DNA of 64,000 bases from Paenibacillus_AM sp052180255. GTDB lineage: Bacteria > Bacillota > Bacilli > Paenibacillales > NBRC-103111. Position 1 is the first letter of the stretch. Each line of letters begins with the position of its first letter. The stretch covers positions 620,001-684,000 of the forward strand of contig NZ_CP197466.1 in assembly GCF_052180255.1 (NCBI RefSeq). Direction: 5' to 3'. The position numbers were made by a program, and so were the translations under genes. Under the pieces are notes generated by a model. It saw only the letters and a list, made by a program, of their open reading frames with translations, did not search any database and was not told the origin of the DNA. Below are positions 22,254-35,578 of this stretch, piece by piece.

Positions 22254-22329
22254 GAGCCATTAGCTCAGTTGGTAGAGCACCTGACTTTTAATCAGGGTGT
22301 CGAAGGTTCGAGTCCTTCATGGCTCACCA
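22254..22329 (+). tRNA. tRNA-Lys (TTT)
   Basis: GAGCCAT/ATGGCTC acceptor stem, anticodon loop CTTTTAA (TTT), CCA encoded. Confidence 0.96.
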
Positions 22330-22344
22330 TGAATTACACAGTGT

Positions 22345-22424
22345 GCGCGTATGGCGGAATTGGCAGACGCACTAGACTTAGGATCTAGCGGGCGACCGTG
22401 GGGGTTCAAGTCCCTCTACGCGCA
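22345..22424 (+). tRNA. tRNA-Leu (TAG), 3' CCA not encoded
   Basis: Class II tRNA with acceptor GCGCGTA/TACGCGC and anticodon TAG in CTTAGGA. The discriminator A is followed by TCA instead of CCA, so the mature end depends on CCA-adding enzyme. Confidence 0.92.
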
Positions 22425-22431
22425 TCAAAAT

Positions 22432-22506
22432 GCGGAAGTGGCTCAGGGGTAGAGCATCGCCTTGCCAAGGCGAGGGTCGCGGGTTCGAATCCCGTCTTCC
22501 GCTCCA
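22432..22506 (+). tRNA. tRNA-Gly (GCC)
   Basis: GCGGAAG/CTTCCGC acceptor stem, anticodon loop TTGCCAA (GCC), CCA encoded. Last gene of the cluster. Confidence 0.96.
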
Positions 22507-22533
22507 TTTTGATTATGAATATTGTTTAAATAT

Positions 22534-22600
22534 GCGCATCTATTAAGAAGTGTTGACTACAATGCTAGTCATAGACAATTCTTTATAGATGCGCAATTTT
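22534..22600 (+). terminator. long hairpin terminator of the tRNA cluster
   Basis: GCGCATCTAT (22534-22543) pairs perfectly with ATAGATGCGC (22585-22594). Inside, AAGAA pairs with TTCTT, and TGACTA with TAGTCA. AATTTTTATAT follows. Confidence 0.75.
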
Positions 22601-23004
22601 TATATCTAGAGCTAATTAATCCAATTGAACATATAGGAAGTTATGTAACATTGAAGCTTAACTTGATTCATATTTCTAAGCCTATGTTAATAGTACCTTT
22701 TATACTATTAAATTAGATTTATTAGAGGGCTCTTTTCGTTCAGGATTCCTTCTATCTACAGTTCTTCATTGTTATTACAAGATTAGTAATCACAAATGGA
22801 ATCCTATATTGTGCGTTCTTTCATTTGAAGAAAAGATCTTAAATCATGTATCGGGTGCAATAGAAAGTAGCTTGATATAGAAGATAATATCATTAATAGT
22901 TAATGGAATAAATTGTGTGATTGCAATAAAGTAAAATGCATGGTATATTATTAATCCGGCCGAGAGATTGGTTGGAAACGAAAAAAAAGAATATCAAAAA
23001 CATG
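22601..23004. other. AT-rich spacer before the second rRNA operon
   Basis: No convincing gene: the short open frames have no Shine-Dalgarno and their predicted peptides have no recognisable features. I see no further tRNA and no clear structure until the rrn promoter at 23005. Confidence 0.6.
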
Positions 23005-23034
23005 TTGACATAAACACTGAAAGCATGATATGAT
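23005..23034 (+). promoter_or_regulatory. sigma-A promoter of the second rRNA operon
   Basis: TTGACA (23005-23010), 18-bp spacer, TATGAT (23029-23034), the same geometry as the first operon but with a different spacer sequence. Confidence 0.75.
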
Positions 23035-23235
23035 ATAAAAGTTGTCGCCGCTAAAACGGAAGACAACAAGAAAAGAATTGTCCTTTGAAAACTGAACAAC
23101 GAGTGAATGAATATAAAGAGATTGTAAAATCTCAAATGTCGACGACAGCGGCGCTTTTAGCAAAGCGGTCGCGACAAAAGCTAGTAAGTAAATTTTGAGC
23201 AATCAGCTCACCAGACATTTTCCTTCGGAAAAGTC
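23027..23235 (+). repeat. rRNA operon leader, copy 2
   Basis: Second copy of the leader at 16264-16472; same length and, by eye, same sequence. Confidence 0.7.
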
Positions 23236-24786
<1,551 letters not shown>

Positions 24787-25042
24787 TGGAGAATCGTTTC
24801 CTGCAACGGAAACATTCAAATAAAGATCTTCGGATCAAACATTCATTCACTCGTTTTCAGTTTTGAAAGGCCAATAGCCTTTCGAGCCTATCGGTGTTTT
24901 ATTCAAAACACCTAACGGCTAGTGTTTCTAACGAAACACTAAGTTTGTTCCTTGAAAACTAGATAGCGAAACGAAGAAGTAAAGCATAGAACATCTAAAG
25001 CATTCTTATGTTTCATAAGAATTGCCTAGTTAGTTGATCGCA

Positions 25043-27971
<2,929 letters not shown>

Positions 27972-28122
27972 AATATTATGAAGATCAGACTTCGTAAACC
28001 CTATCTTTACTCTTCAATTCGCATCTAGTTTTCAAGGTACAAGCCTTGGTATGCAAGTCATTTCTTCTTACCCATAGGGATCGAAGAAATACTCGCGGGT
28101 CGCTTTTGTGAACAAAAGCTAG

Positions 28123-28239
28123 TTTGGTGACGATGGCGGAAGGGAACCACGCGTACCCATCCCGAACACGACCGTTAAGCCTTCCAGCGCCGATGGTACT
28201 TGGACCGAAGGGTCCTGGGAGAGTAGGACGTCGCCGAGC
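28123..28239 (+). rRNA. rrf: 5S ribosomal RNA, copy 2
   Basis: 117 nt, one base different from copy 1. The 23S-5S spacer is about 50 bp longer here and contains an ATTTCTTC/GAAGAAAT hairpin. Confidence 0.95.
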
Positions 28240-28245
28240 AAATTG

Positions 28246-28280
28246 AAAAAGCTGCAGCCTTAAAAGGGGCAGCTTTTTTA
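28246..28280 (+). terminator. intrinsic terminator of the second rRNA operon
   Basis: AAAAAGCTGC pairs with GCAGCTTTTTT around a 13-nt loop. Confidence 0.85.
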
Positions 28281-28397
28281 TTTTGTGAATAACGACAAAT
28301 GATATATTGAAAATGATGTGGATATGTTGATTTATATAATGAATATCTGGATAAGTTTGAAAATAATTTTCACTTGTCCACAGAATTGTACGTATTT

Positions 28398-28434
28398 AAG
28401 AGCCTATTGAGTAAATTCTTTAGGTTCTTTTTTG
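28398..28434 (+). terminator. second downstream hairpin with T-run
   Basis: AAGAGCCTA (28398-28406) pairs with TAGGTTCTT (28421-28429), followed by TTTTTG. It may be a back-up terminator for the rRNA operon. Confidence 0.55.
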
Positions 28435-29029
28435 TCTTACACACATTCTGTGCACAGTAGTGGGATAAGTCTGTGATTAAAATGTGTTACTTAAAATAAC
28501 TGGCTGCTGGAAGTTGCGGTGAGAACACTAGGGATACGGATGAATTCAGAGTAAAACGGCTTAAATAAGCGCTACTAGATTAAAGAGGTGTATAAACGCG
28601 GGAATATGCGTTTAAACGGATTGTAGGGGTTTCTAAGAGCCTTTATATAGCTATTTACATTAGACTAAGTCATTTTACATTTAAGGGCATAGAGCGTTTA
28701 TTTTGTTGGTCACAAGAGGGATGGGCTTAAAAAGAGGAAAAATCAGTTGATTATAAACAAATTCCATGCCAATCATAACAAAAAACATAGGATTATTTAG
28801 GATTTTTTTATTTTCAATATCTGGAAGATGGAAAAGGAACAAAATTAACTTCTCTTATGCTTATCATTCTCCCAAATGCTGATCTGCCGGGGATCTATGA
28901 ATAATGCAACAAATATTAACCATTGGTAATAAAAGTATATTTAAGAAAACTCTTCTAGTTTACCACGTGCGATTTCATTATTTCAATATTTTTCAAGCGA
29001 AAATATATAAAGAATTTTTAAAAAAGTTC
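28435..29029. other. gene-free intergenic region
   Basis: About 600 bp with no supported gene. The longest plus-strand frame near its end (28904-29101) lacks a ribosome binding site and runs into the appD start. A perfect 7-bp inverted repeat TAAACGC/GCGTTTA lies near 28592-28614. The rest looks like degraded intergenic sequence. Confidence 0.6.
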
Positions 29030-29058
29030 GTGACAACATGGTCAATAAACCTTAAAAT
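29030..29058 (+). promoter_or_regulatory. candidate sigma-A promoter of the app operon
   Basis: GTGACA (29030-29035), 17-bp spacer, TAAAAT (29053-29058), about 55 bp before the appD start. Reasonable match, not verified. Confidence 0.45.
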
Positions 29059-29112
29059 GAGACAAGTGCACTATTGTACCTATTTAACCGGACTGAAATG
29101 AAGGTGAGCAGC

Positions 29113-30078
29113 ATGCAGGAAGCAATTTTAGAAGTTAAAGCACTGAAAACGGTGTTTAAAGACAAAAAGAAGAATGAAAAGGTAATTGTCGACGGGATCG
29201 ATTTTGAAATCGGGACTAATGAAGTAGTCGCGTTGGTCGGTGAATCCGGCTGCGGCAAGAGCATGACGTCCTTATCTATTATGCAACTTCTTCCTCAAGC
29301 AGGAGAAATTGCTAGTGGCGAAGTCCGGTACCGTGGAAAGAACCTTGTTGGACTCAATAAGAAGGAAATGGCGAACGTTCGTGGTGGTAAATTATCCATG
29401 ATTTTTCAAGAGCCAATGACTTCACTTAATCCGGTTCTAACAATTGGATTTCAATTGACAGAGTCGATTACGAAACATTTGAAAGTTTCTAAGGATGAAG
29501 CAATTAAAATTGCGGATGATTGGTTAAAACGAGTAGGGTTCCCTGAACCTACACGGATTCGTAAAGAATATCCACATCGATTATCTGGCGGTATGAGACA
29601 ACGTGTCATGCTGGCAATGGCAATGTCTTGTAAACCAGATTTACTTATTGCAGATGAGCCAACAACTGCTCTGGACGTAACAATTCAAGCACAAGTCCTG
29701 GATCTTATTCGCAACTTATTAGATGAAACAGATATGTCAGTCTTGTTTATTACACACGACCTTGGCGTAGTCGCTGAGATGGCGAACCGAGTTATTGTTA
29801 TGTATGCAGGCCAAATCGTGGAGACAGCAGATGTTCGTACGATTTTCACATCACCGCAGCATCCGTATACGAAAGGTTTATTGCAATCTACTCCTCGTAT
29901 GACTGGCTCCATTGAGAAGTTACATCCAATTCCAGGAACGGTACCTGCAGCTGGAGCATTTCCAGAAGGTTGTCGTTTTGCGGAGCGTTGCCCAGTAGCC
30001 ACTGCATCATGCCGAGAACAAATGCCAGAATTGCGCGAAATTAATCCGGGTCATAAAGTTCGTTGCATCTTGGTTTAG
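29113..30078 (+). CDS. appD: oligopeptide ABC transporter ATP-binding protein (OppD/AppD type)
   Basis: ATPase (321 aa) of an oligopeptide/dipeptide importer. Walker A GESGCGKS (about 44-51), signature RLSGGMRQR, Walker B LLIADEPTTALD and the His switch in FITHDLG are intact. The C-terminal oligo_HPY domain carries the conserved cysteines of CRFAERCPVATASC and a last Cys in VRCI. The frame extends upstream to TTG 29074, but AAGGTGA (29101-29107) is placed for ATG 29113. First gene of a D-F-A-B-C cluster, the same order as B. subtilis appDFABC, hence the symbol; the exact peptide range is not determined. Confidence 0.9.
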   Translation: MQEAILEVKALKTVFKDKKKNEKVIVDGIDFEIGTNEVVALVGESGCGKSMTSLSIMQLLPQAGEIASGEVRYRGKNLVGLNKKEMANVRGGKLSMIFQEPMTSLNPVLTIGFQLTESITKHLKVSKDEAIKIADDWLKRVGFPEPTRIRKEYPHRLSGGMRQRVMLAMAMSCKPDLLIADEPTTALDVTIQAQVLDLIRNLLDETDMSVLFITHDLGVVAEMANRVIVMYAGQIVETADVRTIFTSPQHPYTKGLLQSTPRMTGSIEKLHPIPGTVPAAGAFPEGCRFAERCPVATASCREQMPELREINPGHKVRCILV

Positions 30079-30103
30079 CAGACGCAAAAGGGGGATATAG
30101 AAA

Positions 30104-31060
30104 GTGAGTACTCCACTTCTCGAGGTCAAGGATCTCAAAAAGCATTTTATGATTGGCAGCAGCGGAAAGAAAGGCACTGTCAAAGCCGTAGATGGCGTGG
30201 AATTTAATGTATATGAAGGTGAAACACTCGGTATTGTTGGTGAATCTGGTTGTGGTAAATCGACGGTTGGTCGCTTAATATTACGTTTACTTGATCCAAC
30301 CTCTGGTCAAATACTATTCGATGGTAAAGACCTGAGTAAATTGAATCAACGTCAGCTGCGACCATTGCGTAAAGATATGCAGTGTGTATTCCAAGATCCA
30401 TTTGCATCTTTGAATCCACGCATTGCAATCGGTAAAGCGATTGCTGAACCGATGGTCATTCAAGGTGGACTAAGTCAACAAGAAGCGATGAAGCGCGCAG
30501 AGGAATTACTTGGATTAGTTGGTTTACGACCACATACATCCGTACTTTATCCTCATGAGTTCTCAGGTGGGCAAAGACAACGTATCGCGATCGCTCGTGC
30601 GATTGCATTAAATCCGAAGCTGATTATTGCGGACGAGGCTGTATCTGCTTTGGACGTATCGGTGCAAGCACAAATTGTGAATTTGCTTGGTGATTTACAG
30701 CAGCAAACGAAAGTGTCCTACTTATTTATTTCTCATAATCTAAGTATCGTAAGACACATTTCGGATCGAGTAGCTGTTATGTACTTAGGAAGAATTGTTG
30801 AAACGGGTACCCGTGACCAATTGTTTGACAATCCGAAACATCCATACACACAAGCATTATTATCGGCAGTACCCGAACCTGAGATCGATGCAAAGCGTGA
30901 ACGAATTGTCTTAAGTGGCGAGGTGCCGAACGCAGCGAATCCGCCATCAGGTTGTCCGTTCCACCCACGTTGTCCACACGCAGTGGAGCGTTGTCGTATA
31001 GAAAGACCCGCATTTACAGAAGTGGAGCAAGGGCATTATGCTTCTTGCCATTTCATATAA
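30104..31060 (+). CDS. appF: oligopeptide ABC transporter ATP-binding protein (OppF/AppF type)
   Basis: Second ATPase of the importer (318 aa), forming a heterodimer with the preceding subunit. Walker A GESGCGKST (46-54), signature EFSGGQRQR, Walker B LIIADEAVSALD and H-loop FISHNLS are present. The C-terminal oligo_HPY domain has the Cys pattern CPFHPRCPHAVERC plus a final ASCHF. GTG start behind AAAGGGGG at 10-nt spacing. The Walker B motif has EAVSALD in place of the more common EPVSALD, a normal variant in this subfamily. Confidence 0.9.
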   Translation: MSTPLLEVKDLKKHFMIGSSGKKGTVKAVDGVEFNVYEGETLGIVGESGCGKSTVGRLILRLLDPTSGQILFDGKDLSKLNQRQLRPLRKDMQCVFQDPFASLNPRIAIGKAIAEPMVIQGGLSQQEAMKRAEELLGLVGLRPHTSVLYPHEFSGGQRQRIAIARAIALNPKLIIADEAVSALDVSVQAQIVNLLGDLQQQTKVSYLFISHNLSIVRHISDRVAVMYLGRIVETGTRDQLFDNPKHPYTQALLSAVPEPEIDAKRERIVLSGEVPNAANPPSGCPFHPRCPHAVERCRIERPAFTEVEQGHYASCHFI

Positions 31061-31091
31061 AAAATAAAGTATTAGAGAGGGGATTATCAGC

Positions 31092-32747
31092 ATGACAACA
31101 AAATCATTTGGCAAGTACGGAACGGTTGCACTTGCTACATTAATGTCAACTAGCTTGTTCCTATCCGCTTGTGGATCAAGCAACTCTGCAAAGCCAGAAA
31201 CAACGCCAGGAGCTTCTCCAGCAGCTGCAGCAAAAGAAAAGGTAGATGGTGGTGAAATCACAACTGCATACCTTGGAGATCCACAAGGCTTTATCCGCTT
31301 CTGGGCAACAAGCGCAAACTCATCAGAAGTTATTGAATTGGTATTCAGCTCCTTGTACAAATTTAACGAGAAACAAGAAATCGTTCCTGATTTGGCTGTA
31401 GGTCAGCCGACTTTCTCCGAAGACAAAAAAACAATGACAATAAAAATTCGTAACGATGTGAAGTTCTCTGATGGTCATGCATTAACAGCTGACGACGTTG
31501 TATTCACATACAACATTGCAATTAACCCTGATTACAAAGGACCACGTAAAGGAACGTTTACATCCGTTGCTAAGGTTGAAAAAGTTGACGATACAACAGT
31601 TAAATTTACGCTTAAAGAACCAAATGCAGGTTACATTGACATGATGCCTTACAACATCTTGCCGCAACATTTGCTTAAAGATGTACCTGTTAAAGATATG
31701 GATAAATCCGAATTCATGAAGAAGCCAATCGGTTCTGGTCCGTACAAGCTAGATGAGTGGAAATCCGGTCAATACTTGAAGTTCAGCCGTGTTGAAAACT
31801 ACTATGCTGGCAAGCCTTCCATTGAGAAAGTTAACATCAAGATCCTAGGTGATGCTAACGCTATGATGGCTCAATTGCAAACGGGTGAAATCAACCAAGT
31901 GACTGTTCCAGTTGACAACTTGTCTGTTATTGAAAACTATGCAAAACAATCCGGCAAAATTAAGCTTGAAAAAGGCGTTAAAACAAGCAGCTACAGCTAC
32001 ATTGGCTGGAACTTGAAAAACCCATTATTCCAAGACAAGGCTGTACGCCAAGCTTTGACAATGTTAATGGATCGTCAAGGTATTATTGATGGTGTAATTG
32101 AAGGTCAGGGTACAATCGTGAACGCTCAAACACCTCCAACTTACTGGACATTCACTGACAATGTTCCGAAGTTCAACTACGATGTTGATAAAGCCAAGAA
32201 AATGCTTGCTTCCGCTGGTTGGAAAGATTCCGATGGCGATGGCATCCTAGATAAAGACGGTAAGAAGTTCGAGTTTGAAATGACTGGCGTTCAAGGTAAC
32301 AAAGTTCGTGAAAAAGCAATGACTGTTGTTCAACAGCAATTGAAAAAATCCGGAATTATCATGAACATTCGTATGCTTGAATCTTCTGCATACTCCAAAG
32401 CTGTTATTACAGAAAAGAAATTTGAGTCTGTGTATGGAGCATGGAACATTGCTGGAGACCCGAACCCACGCGGTACATGGCACTCCAGCGAGATTGAAAC
32501 AGGTATGAACACCACTGCTTACAGCAATCCTGAAGTGGATAAATTGATCGACGAAGATTTGAAAACATTTGATAAGAACAAGCGTAAAGAATTGTTAAAT
32601 AAAGTCGATGCTCTAGTTGCTGAAGATCAACCTTACACATTCTTGTACTCTGGTTTCTCAACAAATGCTTACCCAAGCAATCTTGCAGGTTACAACCCGC
32701 AACGTGACGGTTTGAAAGAAATTGAGAAATGGTACTTCACGAAGTAA
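31092..32747 (+). CDS. appA: oligopeptide-binding lipoprotein (solute-binding protein family 5)
   Basis: Extracellular peptide-binding lipoprotein (551 aa) feeding the App/Opp permease. Signal peptide with hydrophobic core residues 11-25 and lipobox LSAC (24-27; lipidated Cys27), then a Ser/Pro/Ala-rich linker and the SBP_bac_5 fold. Visible family motifs: VVFTYN near residue 136, and KNPLFQDKAVRQALTMLMDR (about 310-329). Near residue 385 is an Asp-rich DSDGDGILDKDGKKFE loop resembling a calcium-binding dockerin-like/EF-hand loop, seen in other Firmicute family members. Codon use is skewed to a restricted set compared with the neighbours, as expected for a highly expressed gene. Confidence 0.92.
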   Translation: MTTKSFGKYGTVALATLMSTSLFLSACGSSNSAKPETTPGASPAAAAKEKVDGGEITTAYLGDPQGFIRFWATSANSSEVIELVFSSLYKFNEKQEIVPDLAVGQPTFSEDKKTMTIKIRNDVKFSDGHALTADDVVFTYNIAINPDYKGPRKGTFTSVAKVEKVDDTTVKFTLKEPNAGYIDMMPYNILPQHLLKDVPVKDMDKSEFMKKPIGSGPYKLDEWKSGQYLKFSRVENYYAGKPSIEKVNIKILGDANAMMAQLQTGEINQVTVPVDNLSVIENYAKQSGKIKLEKGVKTSSYSYIGWNLKNPLFQDKAVRQALTMLMDRQGIIDGVIEGQGTIVNAQTPPTYWTFTDNVPKFNYDVDKAKKMLASAGWKDSDGDGILDKDGKKFEFEMTGVQGNKVREKAMTVVQQQLKKSGIIMNIRMLESSAYSKAVITEKKFESVYGAWNIAGDPNPRGTWHSSEIETGMNTTAYSNPEVDKLIDEDLKTFDKNKRKELLNKVDALVAEDQPYTFLYSGFSTNAYPSNLAGYNPQRDGLKEIEKWYFTK

Positions 32748-32779
32748 TACAAAGTCTTAAAAGAAAGAAGTGACATCCG

Positions 32780-33751
32780 GTGGTCAAATATGCACTACGA
32801 CGTATACTAAACGCCATTCCTATTCTTCTCGGCATCACGATCATATCATTCGCCATTATCCACTTGGCTCCGGGTTCACCTCTGTCGCAATATATTGAGG
32901 ATCCGACCATTACGGCATTAGACAAAGAAAATATGATCAAAGCGTACGGCTTGGATAAACCGCTTCCTACTCAATATTGGGAATGGCTCACCGGCATGCT
33001 GCAAGGGGACTTTGGTATTTCTTACATGAAGAATGAACCTGTTCTTAAGATCGTTCTAGATCGATTGCCTACAACGTTACTCTTGACGGTTACGAGCTTT
33101 ATCATATCCATGTTGATTGCGATACCGCTGGGTATTTTATGTGCTCTGAAAGCAAATTCTAAATTTGATCGAATTATATCAGGATTTAGTTTTGTCGGGA
33201 TGTCGATCCCTGGATTCTGGCTTGCATTAATCCTATTGATGGTCTTTGGTGTTAAGCTTGGGTGGTTGCCAACAGGTGGCTTGCAATCCATTAGTGGACC
33301 GACTGGTTTTTGGGATCGAGTGCAACACTTGATCTTGCCGATCTCCGTAATGGTGTTCCACGAAGTAGCGATCTGGCTGCGATACATTCGTTCCAGCATG
33401 CTCGAAGTTATTCATCAAGATTACATGAGAACTGCAAAGTCCAAGGGGTTATTGCCAGGTCGAATTCTGGGAATCCACGGCATGCGCAATGCACTTGTTC
33501 CGCTTGCTACACTATTAGGACTAGCAGTCCCTGGATTTGTGGCAGGTTCCCTTATTCTCGAAGCACTGTTCTCCATTCCTGGAATGGGAGCCTTGTTTAG
33601 AGATGCAGCATTTCAACGTGATTATCCGATTATCTTTGCTATTACAACATTAGGAGCAGTGCTTACTGTCCTTGGTAATATTTTTGCTGATATCTCCTAT
33701 GCGTTCCTTGATCCACGTGTAAGTCTAAGTAAACAAGAAGTGAAGGGGTGA
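32780..33751 (+). CDS. appB: oligopeptide ABC transporter permease (OppB/AppB type)
   Basis: Membrane subunit (323 aa) with six predicted transmembrane helices and the binding-protein-dependent transport EAA loop (YIRSSMLEVIHQDYMRTAKSKG, residues about 209-230) that docks onto the ATPases. N-terminal signature of the B-type permease: KYALRRILNAIPILLGITII. GTG start with a weak AAGAAAGAAGTGA-type Shine-Dalgarno. The downstream permease begins 4 bp after its stop. Confidence 0.92.
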   Translation: MVKYALRRILNAIPILLGITIISFAIIHLAPGSPLSQYIEDPTITALDKENMIKAYGLDKPLPTQYWEWLTGMLQGDFGISYMKNEPVLKIVLDRLPTTLLLTVTSFIISMLIAIPLGILCALKANSKFDRIISGFSFVGMSIPGFWLALILLMVFGVKLGWLPTGGLQSISGPTGFWDRVQHLILPISVMVFHEVAIWLRYIRSSMLEVIHQDYMRTAKSKGLLPGRILGIHGMRNALVPLATLLGLAVPGFVAGSLILEALFSIPGMGALFRDAAFQRDYPIIFAITTLGAVLTVLGNIFADISYAFLDPRVSLSKQEVKG

Positions 33752-33755
33752 GAAG

Positions 33756-34628
33756 ATGAACGTAGCGATTTCTGAACAAAATACAGCTCTAGTCAAGCCG
33801 AAAAACCGTGCTTGGGAGCGATTCAAAAGCAACAAGATGGCGCTAATCGGTCTCATTATTCTTGTCACTCTTGTAATCTTAGCTTTAATTACACCATTCA
33901 TTGCACCGTATGATCCTGCAGCGCAGGACTTGCTAGCTCGTCTTAAACCGCCAAGTGCAGAGCACTGGCTCGGAACGGATGAATTAGGGCGCGACTTGTT
34001 CTCTCGTGTTCTCTATGGTGGACGTGTTTCATTATCAGTAGGTATATTCGCAGTAATATTCAACGTAATAATTGGTGTTATCGTGGGTTCATTATCAGGT
34101 TACTATGGTGGTAAAGTAGATTCTATCTTGATGCGCTTTGTTGACATTATGCTAGCGTTCCCAACGATGTTCATGCTGATTACCGTTGTAACATTGCTTA
34201 AACCGAGTTTGGTTAATATTATTATTGTATTGGTAGTGTTCGGTTGGATGGGTAAAGCGAGACTTTTACGCGGACAAATCTTGTCTGTGAAAAATCGCGA
34301 GTTTGTGGATGCAGCACGTACGATCGGGATGTCGGATTTCCGTATCATCTTCCGTCATATTTTGCCTAACTCCCTTGCGCCAGTTATCGTATCTGCTACC
34401 CTACAAATGGGTAGTATGATCTTGACGGAATCCTCCTTGAGTTTCTTAGGTCTAGGTATTCAACCTCCAAATGCAAGCTGGGGTAATATTTTGAATGGCG
34501 CACAAAGCTTGAAGGTCATGCTTGAAGCACCGTGGGTTCCAATTGCTCCGGGTGTGATGATTTTCATTACAATCATGTGCTTTAACTTTATCGGGGATGG
34601 ATTGCGCAGCGCGCTAGATTCCAGATAA
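33756..34628 (+). CDS. appC: oligopeptide ABC transporter permease (OppC/AppC type)
   Basis: Second membrane subunit (290 aa): OppC-type N-terminal segment WERFKSNKMALIGLIILV, followed by the LGTDELGRDLFSRVLYGGR motif typical of DppC/OppC, six transmembrane helices and an EAA-like loop REFVDAARTIGMSDFRIIFRH (shortened here: REFVDAARTIGMSD). AAGGGGTGA precedes the ATG. Completes the five-gene importer; a terminator follows. Confidence 0.92.
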   Translation: MNVAISEQNTALVKPKNRAWERFKSNKMALIGLIILVTLVILALITPFIAPYDPAAQDLLARLKPPSAEHWLGTDELGRDLFSRVLYGGRVSLSVGIFAVIFNVIIGVIVGSLSGYYGGKVDSILMRFVDIMLAFPTMFMLITVVTLLKPSLVNIIIVLVVFGWMGKARLLRGQILSVKNREFVDAARTIGMSDFRIIFRHILPNSLAPVIVSATLQMGSMILTESSLSFLGLGIQPPNASWGNILNGAQSLKVMLEAPWVPIAPGVMIFITIMCFNFIGDGLRSALDSR

Positions 34629-34642
34629 CAATTGAATGAAGA

Positions 34643-34679
34643 AGGGATTCCTGATGTAAATCAGGGGTCTCTTTTTTTA
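34643..34679 (+). terminator. intrinsic terminator of the app operon
   Basis: AGGGATTCCTGAT pairs with ATCAGGGGTCTCT (wobbles included) around GTAA, followed by seven T. Confidence 0.85.
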
Positions 34680-34708
34680 GGCATTTTCTTCCATCCATTA
34701 ATGGAGTG

Positions 34709-34752
34709 AAACACGAATGATTTTATGCTTATTTCATTAAATGTTCGCTTTT
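34709..34752 (+). promoter_or_regulatory. inverted PurBox pair (PurR operator) upstream of purE
   Basis: AAACACGAATGAT (34709-34721; 9 of 13 to the PurBox consensus) and, inverted, AATGTTCGCTTTT (34740-34752; 12 of 13). The gap is 18 nt, exactly as at pbuG, and the right box ends 5 bp before the -35. The left box is weak on its own; the conserved geometry supports it. Confidence 0.68.
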
Positions 34753-34757
34753 TAAAA

Positions 34758-34787
34758 TTGACATCTTAACACTGCTGCTGTTACACT
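34758..34787 (+). promoter_or_regulatory. sigma-A promoter of the pur operon
   Basis: TTGACA (34758-34763), 18-bp spacer, TACACT (34782-34787). It gives a leader of about 300 nt before purE. Confidence 0.75.
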
Positions 34788-34845
34788 AGAGGAGCCAAAG
34801 TACTATTTTAGCAACATAGTATGCCAAATTAAATAATAAAGAACG

Positions 34846-34916
34846 AACTCGTATAAAGTCAGGAATATGGCCTGAAAGTCTCTACCCGAGAACCTTAAAT
34901 TTTTGGACTACGAGGA
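34846..34916 (+). promoter_or_regulatory. guanine riboswitch aptamer of the pur operon
   Basis: P1 CTCGTA (34848-34853) / TACGAG (34909-34914). P2 is TCAGG/CCTGA with loop AATATGG. J2/3 is AAGTCTCTAC. P3 is CCGAGAA/TTTTTGG with loop CCTTAAA. J3/1 is ACT, whose C is the specificity base of guanine-type aptamers. Both kissing loops have the canonical 7 nt. Confidence 0.9.
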
Positions 34917-34985
34917 TGTTGCTTGTTGGTTAAACTGCCCCTGTTTATGGATGGTTGGATCAACATGTTTTTTTAGCATCCCCAA

Positions 34986-35027
34986 GTCCAGAAACTCGAG
35001 TTACTCGGTTGGTTTCTGGATTTTTTA
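34986..35027 (+). terminator. riboswitch-controlled terminator before purE
   Basis: GTCCAGAAAC pairs with GTTTCTGGAT, followed by TTTTTT. An antiterminator is visible: GGACT (34905-34909) and GGATG (34914-34918) at the 3' side of the aptamer can pair with AGTCC (34985-34989) and CATCC (34977-34981), overlapping the base of the terminator. Guanine binding should therefore favour termination. Confidence 0.85.
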
Positions 35028-35092
35028 GTTTCTATTGGGTTAAGATGCGAATTTTGGAAAATGATAAATAGAAGAATGGAAGTGGATGAAAC

Positions 35093-35578
35093 GTGTCAGT
35101 GCGTGTTGGGGTCATAATGGGAAGTCAGTCAGATTGGGAAACCATGAAAAAAGCTTGTGACATTCTGGATGAATTGGCGGTACCTTATGAGAAAAAGGTC
35201 GTATCTGCGCACCGTACACCAGACTTAATGTTTGAATACGCAGCGAGTAGCGTAGAACGCGGACTCAAGGTGATTATCGCGGGTGCAGGTGGGGCAGCTC
35301 ATTTGCCAGGTATGGTAGCTGCGAAGACAGAACTGCCGGTCATCGGTGTACCTGTGCAATCCCGAGCACTGAACGGACTTGATTCACTTCTATCGATTGT
35401 GCAGATGCCAGCAGGTGTACCTGTTGCAACTGTAGCAATTGGAGCGGCGGGTGCTGCTAACGTGGGGTTACTTGCAGCGCAGATTTTAGGAGCATTCGAT
35501 CCTGAGCTGCAAGTAAGATTACGTGAACGTCGTGAAAAGACGAAGCAAGCTGTGCTGGAAAGCTGTGAACTGCTATGA
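35093..35578 (+). CDS. purE: N5-carboxyaminoimidazole ribonucleotide mutase
   Basis: Class I PurE (161 aa): converts N5-CAIR to CAIR in IMP synthesis, working with PurK. GSQSDWETM (10-18) forms the nucleotide-phosphate loop and SAHRTP carries the catalytic His. GTG start behind GTGGATGAA. First gene of the 12-gene operon; its stop overlaps the purK start (ATGATG), indicating translational coupling. Regulated by PurR boxes and a guanine riboswitch. Confidence 0.97.
   Translation: MSVRVGVIMGSQSDWETMKKACDILDELAVPYEKKVVSAHRTPDLMFEYAASSVERGLKVIIAGAGGAAHLPGMVAAKTELPVIGVPVQSRALNGLDSLLSIVQMPAGVPVATVAIGAAGAANVGLLAAQILGAFDPELQVRLRERREKTKQAVLESCELL

Noticed and set aside
22522..22716. 64-codon frame after the tRNA cluster
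   Set aside because: No ribosome binding site, AT-rich, and overlaps the long terminator hairpin.
28375..28383. TTGTCCACA, a DnaA-box-like word
   Set aside because: Single occurrence, no cluster and no dnaA/dnaN neighbours, so not evidence of an origin.
28904..29101. 65-codon frame upstream of appD
   Set aside because: No ribosome binding site and no recognisable features; it overlaps the candidate app promoter and the appD start region.
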